A DNA stretch of 8,985 bases from JADJQU01 sp035490315 (GTDB lineage: Bacteria; Planctomycetota; UBA1135; GCA-002686595): contig DATHET010000212.1 in assembly GCA_035490315.1 (NCBI GenBank), forward strand, positions 1 to 8,985, read 5' to 3'. The position numbers and the translations under genes are program-made. The notes beneath the pieces were generated by a model that was not told where the DNA came from, ran no database searches, and saw only the letters and a program-made list of their open reading frames with translations. The number at the start of each line of letters is the position of its first letter. Position 1 is the stretch's first letter. Positions 1-7,489 of this stretch are shown one piece after another.

Positions 1-1
1 G

Positions 2-1945
2 GATGATTCCATCCGCAGCAGCGATCCGGATCCCAGGAGTGAAGCAGCCGGGCCTCCGGCGCGCGCACGCCGCTCGCGACTCGCCGCGACCTACTGGGCC
101 TGGATCCTGAGCATCGTCCTGGCCTCGATCATCGGCCAGAGCTGGCTCTCCCACGCCTCGGACGGCGCGAGCTTCGCCGCGAAGCTGTTCATGCAGGGTG
201 CCTTGGTGTCGACCATGGCGATGCTCTCCGCGATGCTCTTCGCGCCGTTGCTCCTGCTGGCCTGGCTGGTCGAGTCGAAGCGAGCCCTGGCAATCGTGAA
301 CGGCCTCTCGTGGGGCCTGTTCCTCGTCGTGCTGTACGCGGACACCGTGATCTACGGCATGTTCCGCTACCACTTCAACGGCCTGGTGTGGCACGAATTG
401 ACCACCGCCGGCTCGGAGGAATCGATCCACCTGGACGCCATCCTGTGGACCGAGGTGGCACTCGGAACCCTCGCCGCGGGAATCTGCGTATGGGGCCTTT
501 GGACCAGCGTGGCGCGCCGTGCGGCGAGTGAGCGCGCGACGCGGCGGCGCTGGTTCGAGCGGCCGGCGTGGATCGTCGCGCTGCTGCTTTTGGCAACGAT
601 CCTCGGCGAAAAAGCCACCTACGCCTACGCAGACTTGACCCGGGATCGCTCGGTGATGGCGCGCGGCCGCCTGTTCCCGCTGTACCAGCCGCTGACGATC
701 AAGAAGCTGATCGGCAGGCGTCTCGGCTACGACCTCGCCAAGCGCGAGAAAGTCGATTTCGCTCCCGAAGGCGTGCTGATCCAGTATCCGCTGGAGCGAC
801 CGCGCATTCCGCCCGCGCCGGCGGGGACCGCAAGGCCGAACATCCTGATCGTCGTGATCGATTCCCTGCGCCACGACATGCTCGTGCCGGCGGTCATGCC
901 GAAGCTCTCGCGCTGGGCCGACGGCGGCAGGCGTTTCCAGGAGCACCTGTCCGGCGGCAACGCGACACGCTTCGGCGTCTTCTCGCTGGTGTACGGAATC
1001 CATGGCTCCTACTGGGCGCCGATCCTGAACGAGCAGGCGCCGCCGGTGCTCGTCACCAGTCTCGTCGACGCCGGCTACGAGCCGCGCGTGATCTCCGCGG
1101 CGACGATGAACTCGCCGGAATTCCGCTCGACCTGCTGGGTCTCGATCGAGGACAGCGTCCACGACCAGTTCCCCGGCGAGGAGAAATACGAGAAGGATCG
1201 CAACGTCGGCCTCGACTTCGAATCCTGGATCGCGGAGCGCGACGCGAGCCGGCCGTTCTTCGCTTTCGCGCTACTCGATTCGCCGCACCAGACGTATTCG
1301 GTCGATCCCGCGCTCACGCCGTTCGTGCCCTACGCCACGCGTCTCGATTACCTCGAGATGGCCGGCGAGCCGACGCCCGAGCTCACCCAGCGCATCTGGA
1401 ATCGCTACAAGAATTCCTGCGCGACGGCCGACGTCGTGGTCAGCGGGATGATCTCCGCGCTCGAGCGCAAGGGAATCGCCGAGAACACGATCGTGATCGT
1501 AACCGGCGACCATGGCGAAGAGTTCTACGAGCACGGTCACTTCGGCCACACGTCGAACTTCACGCGCGAGCAGACCTGGGTCAGCTTCGTGATGCGCGGC
1601 CCGGGGATCGCACCCGGCGAAGAGCTGCGGCCGACCAGCCACATCGATCTCGCGCCCACGCTGCTCGAGCTGCTCGGCGTCGACGCCGGTCTGCGAGGGA
1701 AATACTCGCTCGGCAACAACCTGCTCGCGCCGGAGGCTTCGCGCTTGCGCGTGATCGCGGGCTGGCAGGAGCTCGGCCTGTGGCTCGAGGGCGGGATCCT
1801 CCACATCCCGATGGAGGGTCACAAGGGACTGGTCGAGGCCTACGACTACGACTGGAAGCCGCTGCCCGACGAGGCCGCTCTGAAGGGCAGCGAGAAGACG
1901 GTCCTGAGCAGACTCGGCCTGGAATGCCGGCGCTTCCTGCGCTGA
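2..1945 (+). CDS. YejM/PbgA-like inner-membrane sulfatase-superfamily protein (5' partial)
   Basis: The frame is open from the left edge to the TGA at 1943-1945, giving 647 residues in the window. The first in-frame ATG (191) would remove a clear hydrophobic helix encoded at about 92-145, so the true start probably lies to the left. Five hydrophobic segments are visible: about 92-145, 200-270, 285-360, 440-500 and 565-620. A periplasmic alkaline-phosphatase/sulfatase-type domain follows. Its signature parts are NILIVVIDSLR (Asp codon 860), SGGNATRFG (Thr codon 965, at the usual nucleophile position) and TGDHGEEF (Asp 1508, His 1511). Five helices plus this domain match E. coli YejM/PbgA, which binds cardiolipin and LPS and controls LpxC turnover; related family members are phosphoethanolamine or glycerol-phosphate transferases. 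Thr in place of the formylglycine Cys/Ser argues against a true sulfatase. The 15-nt gap to the methyltransferase suggests an operon. The superfamily call is firm; the YejM-type role is inference. Confidence 0.85.
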   Translation, partial: DDSIRSSDPDPRSEAAGPPARARRSRLAATYWAWILSIVLASIIGQSWLSHASDGASFAAKLFMQGALVSTMAMLSAMLFAPLLLLAWLVESKRALAIVNGLSWGLFLVVLYADTVIYGMFRYHFNGLVWHELTTAGSEESIHLDAILWTEVALGTLAAGICVWGLWTSVARRAASERATRRRWFERPAWIVALLLLATILGEKATYAYADLTRDRSVMARGRLFPLYQPLTIKKLIGRRLGYDLAKREKVDFAPEGVLIQYPLERPRIPPAPAGTARPNILIVVIDSLRHDMLVPAVMPKLSRWADGGRRFQEHLSGGNATRFGVFSLVYGIHGSYWAPILNEQAPPVLVTSLVDAGYEPRVISAATMNSPEFRSTCWVSIEDSVHDQFPGEEKYEKDRNVGLDFESWIAERDASRPFFAFALLDSPHQTYSVDPALTPFVPYATRLDYLEMAGEPTPELTQRIWNRYKNSCATADVVVSGMISALERKGIAENTIVIVTGDHGEEFYEHGHFGHTSNFTREQTWVSFVMRGPGIAPGEELRPTSHIDLAPTLLELLGVDAGLRGKYSLGNNLLAPEASRLRVIAGWQELGLWLEGGILHIPMEGHKGLVEAYDYDWKPLPDEAALKGSEKTVLSRLGLECRRFLR

Positions 1946-1960
1946 CCAGCGAGCCGGGCC

Positions 1961-3094
1961 ATGGCGGATCGAGAGTTCTTCTTCGTCACCTGCGCGCCGG
2001 GTCTCGAGCCTCTGCTGCACGCGGAGGCTCGCGAGCTGAAGCTCTCCAAGGTCGAGCGCCAGGTCGGCGGCATCCAGTTCGAAGGCACGCTGGCCGACGC
2101 GATGCGCGCGAACCTGTGGATGCGCACGGCGGTGCGCGTGCTGCTGCGCGTCGCGCGCTTCGACGCGAGCGACGACAAGCTGCTCTACGCCGGCGCCAGC
2201 GCCGTCGATTGGAATCGATTCCTGACCTCCGACGGCAGCTTCGCGATCGACGCCCACACCAACGCCTCGGTGCTCGACCACACGTTGTTCATCGAGCAGC
2301 GCGTCAAGGACGCGATCGTCGATGGTTTTCGCTCGCGCGAGGGCAAGCGACCCAACGTCGACAAGGACGACCCCGACCTGTCGGTGCACGTGCACCTGGT
2401 GAAGAACCGCGCGACGTTGCTCGTCGACACCTCGGGAGAATCGCTGCACAAGCGTGGCTGGCGCCGCTACCAGGGTCGCGCGCCGATCTCGGAGACCCTC
2501 GCGGCGGCGCTGGTCCTGTATTCGGGCTGGGATCTGCGCGCGCCGCTGATCGATCCCTTCTGCGGCGGCGGCACGATCCTGATCGAGGCCGCGCTGATCG
2601 CGCGCAACATCGCGCCCGGCTTCAAACGCGAGAGATTTTCCTTCCAGCGCTGGCCGGGTTACGACGCGGCCGCGTGGAAAGCGCTGGTGAGCGCCGCGCA
2701 GCGTGCCGCGAAGCCGAAGCTGCGCTTGAACCTCCACGGCAGCGACTGGGACCCGGCGACGATCGCCGGCGCGAACGAGAACCTTGCCGGCGCCGGGCTC
2801 GAGGGCGAGATCGAATTCAACCTCGCCGAGGCGACGGAATGGGAGCCGCGCAAGGGCTGGAACGCGTGGATCGTCACCAATCCGCCCTACGGGGAGCGCG
2901 TCGGTGCCGAGCGCGGGCTCGAGGAAAGCTACCGCCGCTTCGGAGAGTTCCTGAGGACGCGCTGCAGCGGTTACACGCTCGCCCTGCTGACCTCGAATCC
3001 GCGCCTGGCCGAAGCCCTGGCGCTGAAGGATGCCGAGCGGCGCGCGCTGCTCAACGGTCCGCTCGAATGCGTGCTGCTGACGGCGCGCCTCTGA
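1961..3094 (+). CDS. rlmL: RlmL/YpsC-type THUMP-domain 23S rRNA (guanine-N2) methyltransferase
   Basis: A 377-aa cytoplasmic class I SAM-dependent methyltransferase. The N-terminal ferredoxin-like and THUMP region covers roughly residues 1-160 and presents the RNA. The Rossmann methyltransferase domain fills the rest. The SAM-binding motif DPFCGGGT is at residues 198-205 and the catalytic NPPYGER motif at 307-313. The C-terminal NGPLECV closely resembles the NGPLDCV I recall from E. coli RlmL, as does the APISETLAAALV stretch before motif I. In E. coli RlmL makes m2G2445 in 23S rRNA but is fused to RlmK. This protein ends after the RlmL part, as in B. subtilis YpsC (about 385 aa), so no RlmK activity is encoded here. 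ATG 1961 lies 15 nt after the preceding stop, without a strong Shine-Dalgarno, consistent with translation within an operon. The exact modified base is inferred from family. Confidence 0.92.
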   Translation: MADREFFFVTCAPGLEPLLHAEARELKLSKVERQVGGIQFEGTLADAMRANLWMRTAVRVLLRVARFDASDDKLLYAGASAVDWNRFLTSDGSFAIDAHTNASVLDHTLFIEQRVKDAIVDGFRSREGKRPNVDKDDPDLSVHVHLVKNRATLLVDTSGESLHKRGWRRYQGRAPISETLAAALVLYSGWDLRAPLIDPFCGGGTILIEAALIARNIAPGFKRERFSFQRWPGYDAAAWKALVSAAQRAAKPKLRLNLHGSDWDPATIAGANENLAGAGLEGEIEFNLAEATEWEPRKGWNAWIVTNPPYGERVGAERGLEESYRRFGEFLRTRCSGYTLALLTSNPRLAEALALKDAERRALLNGPLECVLLTARL

Positions 3095-3109
3095 GCGAGC
3101 GCGGACCTC

Positions 3110-3628
3110 TCAGTGGTCGTGGCCGCCGTGCTCGTGTCCCTCGGGACCGTGAGCGTGGCCATGGGCCAGCTCTTCCGGCGTCGCGTCGCGCACTTCCTTG
3201 ATCGAGACATCGAAGTACAGAGTCAGACCCGCCAGCGGATGGTTGAGGTCGATCGTGACCTTGTCGGCCGCGACCGAGACCACGGTGGCCAGGATCGGAT
3301 CGCCGTCGGGGCCCTCGGCTTCGAATTCCGTTCCCGGCTCGAGCGCGGTGTCCGGCGGAAAGGTGTCGCGCGAAACCTCCTGGATGCCGCGCGGATCGCG
3401 CTCGCCGTAGCCGTCCTCGGGCTTGACGACCACTTTCGCGCGCTCGCCTTGGCGCTTGCCCGCCAGACCTTCCTCGAGGCCGGGAACGATCATCCCGATG
3501 CCGTGCAGGTACTGGATCGGCTCGTCCGTGCCCGAGCTGTCGAGCTCGTTGCCGGCGGAGTCGCGGAGCGTGTAGTGAAGCGTGACGACTTTTCCGGCCT
3601 CGATGGCCGGACTCTGGCTGGCTGACAT
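3110..3628 (-). CDS. slyD: FKBP-type peptidyl-prolyl cis-trans isomerase SlyD
   Basis: A 172-aa cytosolic prolyl isomerase, chaperone and nickel metallochaperone. The FKBP domain (residues about 12-70) is interrupted by the insert-in-flap chaperone domain (about 71-128), whose entry PEDGYGERD is typical of SlyD. FKBP resumes with NHPLAGLTLYF at about 129-139. The segment REV-like RDATPEELAHGH matches E. coli SlyD (REATEEELAHGH) very closely. The tail from residue 156 carries seven histidines and no cysteine, so metal binding is likely but the Cys-rich part of the E. coli tail is absent. The ATG at 3628 has a GGAG ribosome-binding site 9 nt upstream. The gene converges on rlmL with only 15 nt between the stops and no visible terminator there, so the two transcripts may overlap. 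A promoter is predicted just upstream. Confidence 0.95.
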   Translation of the reverse strand: MSASQSPAIEAGKVVTLHYTLRDSAGNELDSSGTDEPIQYLHGIGMIVPGLEEGLAGKRQGERAKVVVKPEDGYGERDPRGIQEVSRDTFPPDTALEPGTEFEAEGPDGDPILATVVSVAADKVTIDLNHPLAGLTLYFDVSIKEVRDATPEELAHGHAHGPEGHEHGGHDH

Positions 3629-3637
3629 GGCAAAAAG

Positions 3638-3641
3638 CTCC
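3638..3641 (-). promoter_or_regulatory. slyD ribosome-binding site
   Basis: GGAG on the minus strand ends 9 nt before the slyD ATG. It is the clearest Shine-Dalgarno in the window and fixes the start; most other genes here have weak ones. Confidence 0.7.
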
Positions 3642-3667
3642 GGTTTTCGGGCCCTGATCTCGGGAGG

Positions 3668-3705
3668 GCGCGACAGGTTAGCGGCAGGCCGCGATCCTGT
3701 CGCGC
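3668..3705. other. Perfect 10-bp inverted repeat with inner 5-bp stem between the SEC-C gene and slyD
   Basis: The arms gcgcgacagg (3668-3677) and cctgtcgcgc (3696-3705) are perfect complements. Inside them gcggc (3681-3685) pairs with gccgc (3688-3692). In RNA this makes a long imperfect hairpin 22 nt downstream of the SEC-C stop, so it could end that transcript, though no T-run follows on either strand. It also covers the predicted slyD promoter, so a protein-binding operator is the alternative. Confidence 0.55.
3675..3703 (-). promoter_or_regulatory. Predicted slyD promoter
   Basis: On the minus strand GCGACA (3703-3698) is followed after 17 nt by TAACCT (3680-3675), as GCTAACCT. It keeps GACA of the -35 consensus and T-A-...-T of the -10. 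Transcription would begin near 3668, giving a leader of about 40 nt that includes the ribosome-binding site. Prediction from sequence only. Confidence 0.45.
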
Positions 3706-3727
3706 AGAAACCAGCGTGGGCGGACGA

Positions 3728-4201
<474 letters not shown>

Positions 4202-4207
4202 GCCGCG

Positions 4208-4237
4208 ATCTTAGCCGCGAAACGCTGGCCCCGTCGC
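4208..4237 (-). promoter_or_regulatory. Predicted promoter of the SEC-C gene, leaderless
   Basis: On the minus strand TAAGAT (4213-4208; 4 of 6 to consensus, as GGCTAAGAT) has GCGACG (4237-4232) 18 nt upstream, similar to the slyD -35. Only 6 nt separate the -10 from the GTG at 4201, so the start site would fall at or next to the start codon. Confidence 0.4.
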
Positions 4238-4244
4238 CGGATCG

Positions 4245-4273
4245 TTCTCCGCTGCGCGGAAGCCAAGTACAGT
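4245..4273 (+). promoter_or_regulatory. Predicted promoter of the helical protein / cyanophycinase operon
   Basis: TACAGT (4268-4273) is a 4-of-6 match to the -10 consensus; a weak TTCTCC (4245-4250) lies 17 nt upstream. Start near 4280 would give a GC-rich leader of about 54 nt containing a run of seven C (4280-4286). It is the only reasonable -10 in the divergent gap 4202-4333. Confidence 0.35.
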
Positions 4274-4333
4274 GAGCGACCCCCCCGCCCGGCCCCGACT
4301 CGGCCGCAATCCCCACCATCCCAGGTGCATGCC

Positions 4334-5299
4334 ATGACCGTCAAGGAACCCAACCAGCTCTTCGAGCAGATGCAATTCGACTGCGATGTCGCGTCCACTT
4401 CCGTGCAGACAGCGGTGGAAGAGCTGAACAAGGCGATCGCCTTCATCCAGAGCAACAAGACCAGGAGCGAGGCCGCGATCGGCGACGGCATCACGGAGCT
4501 CAACAGTGCCCGCGAGCTGGTGCCCGACGCGATCGAGAAGCTCGGAGTTGCGCGCGGCTCGGCCAAGATCGCGGCTTACAACCCGCCGGCGGTCAAGGCG
4601 CACAAAGACGAGATCGTCGAGAAGATCAAGCAGATCGCGACCTGGGAGAAGCAGGTGCTCAAGCTCGACACCGCGGCGGCGGCGCTGGTCGAATCCCGCT
4701 TCGCCGCGCAGGACAAGCTCTGGGACCTCTCCAAGGAATATTCAGGCTGGGTGAAGGCCGGGACGAAGATCATCACCGACCTCGCGTCGGATCAAGCCGG
4801 CGTGCGCACGGGTCTCGACGCTATCCACGCCAAGGCATTGAAGTGCGTCGAGATGCGCAACGCCGCGGGACTGTCGCTGGCCAATGACGACGCGAACGAG
4901 CTGCCGCTGAAGCGCTTCGAGGACGGCCTGACCAAGCTCGACGCGCTGCTCAAGAAGCTGGACGAAGCCAGCACCAAAGTCGGCGAGGAGACCCGCCTCG
5001 AGCTCCGCATCGAATTGAGCAACGTGCGCGTCCGCCGCGACGGGCTCGCGGAGTCCCTGGCGCAATTCAAGGCCCGCAAGCAAGCGATCAAGGCGCTCAA
5101 GCTCGCGCCGATCGACATCGGCAAGGCCTTGACGACGCTGAACATCCCGTCGCAGCACAAGGCCGCGCTGGCCAAGGCACTGGCCGCCCTCACCGACCCG
5201 TTGCGCATCAAGGCTCTGGACGAGCTCGCCAAGCAAACGAAGTCCCAATGGACCGGCAAGGCGATGCTGATCACCTTGCAACGCGCGCGTGTGCTCTGA
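4334..5299 (+). CDS. Unknown cytosolic helical (coiled-coil-like) protein, 321 aa
   Basis: I do not recognise this family. The protein is almost wholly predicted alpha-helical and rich in Ala, Leu, Lys and Glu. Several stretches have heptad-like spacing of hydrophobic residues, for example around VEELNKAIAFIQ, DEIVEKIKQIATWEKQVLKL and LTKLDALLKKLDEASTKV. It has no signal peptide, membrane helix or lipobox, and only two cysteines, so a cytosolic structural or scaffold-like protein is plausible. The frame stays open upstream to 3716, but that part is antisense to the SEC-C gene. Low-complexity and arginine-rich upstream residues and a -10 at 4268 favour ATG 4334, although GTG 4325 is possible. 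The lipoprotein cyanophycinase gene begins 19 nt after this stop, so the two are probably one transcript. Codon use is like the neighbours, so it is a genuine gene with no sign of recent transfer. Confidence 0.85.
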   Translation: MTVKEPNQLFEQMQFDCDVASTSVQTAVEELNKAIAFIQSNKTRSEAAIGDGITELNSARELVPDAIEKLGVARGSAKIAAYNPPAVKAHKDEIVEKIKQIATWEKQVLKLDTAAAALVESRFAAQDKLWDLSKEYSGWVKAGTKIITDLASDQAGVRTGLDAIHAKALKCVEMRNAAGLSLANDDANELPLKRFEDGLTKLDALLKKLDEASTKVGEETRLELRIELSNVRVRRDGLAESLAQFKARKQAIKALKLAPIDIGKALTTLNIPSQHKAALAKALAALTDPLRIKALDELAKQTKSQWTGKAMLITLQRARVL

Positions 5300-5318
5300 G
5301 GCGCAGCCGCGCAAGCCG

Positions 5319-6152
5319 ATGAATCACTCTCATTTCGCGTGCCTCTTGGCCTTCGGCCTCGCCGCCTGCGCTTCCAGCTTGAGCGAGTCGCGGCATGCTC
5401 CGCCGCAACAGCCGCTGGTCCGTGGGCGCCTGATGGTCGTCGGCGGGGGCGGGACGACGCCGGCGATGACGGCGCGCATGCTGGAGCTCGGTGGCGGCAA
5501 GGACGCGAAGGTCCTGATCCTGCCCCAGGCCTCCGAGCTGCCCGACCGCGGCCAGGGCTCGCGCGAAATGTGGGCCGCGCTCGGCGTGACCCACATCGTG
5601 TGCCTCGACCCTCTGATCCAGGCCGAGGGCGAGAGCGCGATCGCCGAAGCCACGCTGATCTGGTTTCCCGGCGGCGACCAGTCGAACCTGATGAAGGCCC
5701 TCGACGACGCGCACCTGGTCGACGACATCCAGCGCCGCTTCCGCCAAGGCGCGCTGGTCGCGGGAACCAGCGCCGGCGCCGCCGTCATGAGCACTCTGAT
5801 GCTCACGGGAGAGGCCGATTTGGTCAGCGTGCGCGCCAAGGCGACCGAGCTCGTCGCAGGCCTCGGCCTGTGGCACGACGCGATCGTCGACCAGCACTTC
5901 GTCAAGCGCCAGCGCTGGGCTCGTCTGGTCTCCGCGGTGCTCGACCATCCCGAATATGTCGGCGTCGGCATCGACGAGCGCACCGCGGTCGAGGTCGACG
6001 CGGATCTCTGGCGCGTCTGGGGCGATGGCAGCGTGGTCATTTTCGACGCGCGACGGGCCGAGTGCGCTCCAGGAGCCGACGGGATGCGCCAGAGCGCGCG
6101 CGGCATGACCATGGCGGTATTGCGCGACGGCGACAGCTTTTCCTTGCGCTGA
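5319..6152 (+). CDS. Cyanophycinase-like serine peptidase (S51), predicted lipoprotein
   Basis: A 277-aa peptidase family S51 protein. The nucleophile motif GTSAGA places Ser151, DQHF gives His193 and IDERTA gives Glu220. The spacings of 42 and 27 residues equal those I recall for the Ser132-His174-Glu201 triad of Synechocystis CphB. Substrate-pocket residues also match: GGDQ (Gln121), Asp191, Gln192, Arg197 and Arg202. A beta-Asp-Arg exopeptidase acting on cyanophycin or similar isoaspartyl peptides is therefore well supported. Unlike CphB, it begins with a hydrophobic segment ending in a lipobox, L14-A15-A16-C17, so it should be exported and lipidated, as in extracellular CphE-type enzymes. 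The signal has no Lys or Arg in its n-region, which is a weak point. ATG 5319 is preferred because it starts this signal; GTG 5289 would overlap the upstream gene. No cyanophycin synthetase is in the window, so it may serve scavenging. Confidence 0.9.
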   Translation: MNHSHFACLLAFGLAACASSLSESRHAPPQQPLVRGRLMVVGGGGTTPAMTARMLELGGGKDAKVLILPQASELPDRGQGSREMWAALGVTHIVCLDPLIQAEGESAIAEATLIWFPGGDQSNLMKALDDAHLVDDIQRRFRQGALVAGTSAGAAVMSTLMLTGEADLVSVRAKATELVAGLGLWHDAIVDQHFVKRQRWARLVSAVLDHPEYVGVGIDERTAVEVDADLWRVWGDGSVVIFDARRAECAPGADGMRQSARGMTMAVLRDGDSFSLR

Positions 6153-6183
6153 ACCTGCCCCAGGACCCCGCCGCGGCGGAGCG

Positions 6184-6192
6184 TGCTACCTT
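6184..6192 (+). promoter_or_regulatory. Predicted extended -10 promoter of the DNRLRE-type gene
   Basis: TGC plus TACCTT form an extended -10, almost identical to the one before the RCC1-repeat gene. No good -35 is present (a GGAC lies near 6163). Start near 6199 gives a leader of about 21 nt. A GC palindrome, ccgccgcggcgg, sits at 6168-6179, just upstream. Confidence 0.5.
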
Positions 6193-6219
6193 TAAGGGGT
6201 TCCCCTCGTCCAACACCTC

Positions 6220-7347
6220 ATGAGATTCATGCAAGCACACCTCACCATCGCCGCTCTGGCGGCATTTTGCGCCTACGCGCAGGCTGACCAGCTCGCGATC
6301 ACCACCTCGAAGGACAACACGCTCTACGAGTCCCCCAACGGCTCGCTTTCGAATGGAGCAGGGGATGGGTTCTTCGTCGGACGCGTCGGATTCGCCGGCG
6401 GCGGCCTGATCCGGCGCGGATTGATCGCTTTCGATCTGAGCGCGATCCCGTACGGCTCGACGATCACCGCGGTCAGCCTGCAGCTCAACTGCTCGGCGAC
6501 CAACGCCGGCAACGAGACCACCACCCTGCACCGGGCCTTGGCGAATTGGGGCGAAGGCCCCTCGGTCGCTCCTCCCGGCGGCGGCGCCGGAACAGCGCCG
6601 GCGCCCGGCGATGCAACCTGGAAGCACACCTTCTTCCCAGGCTCGACGTGGAGCACCCCCGGCGGCGTCTTCAACGCCACGCCGACCGACTCGATCCTGA
6701 TGGGGGCCACGGGCACCTACGTGCTCCCGACCTCCTCCGGCCTGGTCAGCGACGTGCAATTCTGGCTGAACAATCCCGGCCAGAACTTCGGCTGGGTGCT
6801 CAAGGGCAACGAGGCGCAGATGAGCACCTCGAAGCGCCTCGACACGAAGGAAAACACGATTCCCGGCCATCAGCCGCTGCTCACGATCACCTACACCTCG
6901 TCGACTTTCTCGTATTGCACCGCGAAGGTGAACAGCCTGAGCTGCACCCCCACGATCGCCGGCGCCGGCGTGTCGAGCGCGACCGCCGGATCGGGATTCA
7001 CGATCAGCGCCAGCAACGTGATCAACAACAAGCCCGGCCTCTTGATCTACTCGAACACCGGTGCCGCCGCGGTTCCGTTCGTCGGCGGCCTGCGTTGCAT
7101 GAACGCGCCCGTGCGACGCTCGAGCGGTCTGAATTCCGGCGGCAATCCGCCGCCGAACGATTGCTCGGGCGTGTACTCGATCGACATGAACAGTTTCGCC
7201 GTCGGCGGGCTCGGAGGAATTCCCGCCGTGTATCTCGGCGTGCCGGGAACCGTGGTGTACTCGCAGTTCTGGGGCCGCGACAACGGATTCACTCCGCCCA
7301 ACAACGCGACGCTTTCGAACGCATTGCAGTTCACCGTCGGGCCGTAG
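6220..7347 (+). CDS. Secreted DNRLRE-type protein with Planctomycetota-style C-terminal module
   Basis: A 375-aa exported protein. Residues 1 to about 22 form a signal peptide with likely cleavage after AYA or AQA. Residues about 23-225 resemble the DNRLRE/CBM96-like beta-sandwich found in secreted surface proteins: an early Lys-Asp-Asn-Thr-Leu-Tyr, then RRGLIAFDLSAIP, ITAVSLQLN and a later DATWKH. The C-terminal part (about 230-375) carries four cysteines (233, 242, 293, 315), Asn-rich and Gly-rich loops, and the strings NNKPGLLIYS, NPPPNDCSG and QFWGRD. I recall this arrangement from many secreted Planctomycetota proteins, but cannot name a family. It may be a surface-attachment or stalk-type module. 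ATG 6220 is used; ATG 6229 is the alternative and would keep the signal. It has its own promoter and strong hairpins after its stop, so it is probably monocistronic. Substrate unknown: glycan binding is only a family-level guess. Confidence 0.85.
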   Translation: MRFMQAHLTIAALAAFCAYAQADQLAITTSKDNTLYESPNGSLSNGAGDGFFVGRVGFAGGGLIRRGLIAFDLSAIPYGSTITAVSLQLNCSATNAGNETTTLHRALANWGEGPSVAPPGGGAGTAPAPGDATWKHTFFPGSTWSTPGGVFNATPTDSILMGATGTYVLPTSSGLVSDVQFWLNNPGQNFGWVLKGNEAQMSTSKRLDTKENTIPGHQPLLTITYTSSTFSYCTAKVNSLSCTPTIAGAGVSSATAGSGFTISASNVINNKPGLLIYSNTGAAAVPFVGGLRCMNAPVRRSSGLNSGGNPPPNDCSGVYSIDMNSFAVGGLGGIPAVYLGVPGTVVYSQFWGRDNGFTPPNNATLSNALQFTVGP

Positions 7348-7348
7348 T

Positions 7349-7362
7349 CGGCCCGGAGGCCG
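7349..7362 (+). terminator. Short hairpin just after the DNRLRE-type gene
   Basis: A 5-bp GC stem, cggcc/ggccg with loop cgga, begins two bases after the TAG. It has no T-run. On its own it is weak, but it stands before a very strong hairpin. Confidence 0.35.
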
Positions 7363-7377
7363 CAAGCCTGCTCGGCG

Positions 7378-7420
7378 CGAGCGCGCCCTCGGATCGAACT
7401 TCGATCCGAGGGCGCGCTCG
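7378..7420. terminator. Perfect 21-bp inverted repeat, probable bidirectional terminator hairpin
   Basis: The arms 7378-7398 and 7400-7420 are exact reverse complements around a single C at 7399. In RNA the loop would open to several bases, leaving a GC-rich stem of about 19 bp. It begins 30 nt after the stop codon. No poly-T follows on either strand, so a classic Rho-independent terminator is not shown; it could also protect the 3' end or be a repeat family member. Confidence 0.6.
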
Positions 7421-7489
7421 ACGTTGGGGAGCAGGTCAAGGTGCGCCGCGACTACCTCCCGGGCTGAGTTCGAGAAGCGTGGCGGCGGA

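Noticed and set aside
191..1945. Complete 584-aa sulfatase-like gene starting at ATG 191
   Set aside because: The frame is open to the left edge and encodes an additional transmembrane helix before 191, so the gene is better treated as 5' partial.
1271..2737. 488-aa antisense open frame
   Set aside because: It spans the junction of two well-supported + strand genes and its composition is that of a shadow frame.
568..3201. Long + strand open frame of 877 aa across two genes
   Set aside because: It lies in the wrong frame over the sulfatase-like and RlmL genes, is Arg/Ala-rich and has no recognisable domain; typical of GC-rich coding DNA.
4280..4286. Run of seven C in the leader of the helical-protein gene as a phase-variation tract
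   Set aside because: It is short and in a very GC-rich, C-rich leader; nothing else suggests slippage control.
6168..6179. Palindrome ccgccgcggcgg upstream of the DNRLRE-type promoter as an operator
   Set aside because: It is made only of G and C in a GC-rich gap, where such short palindromes arise easily by chance.
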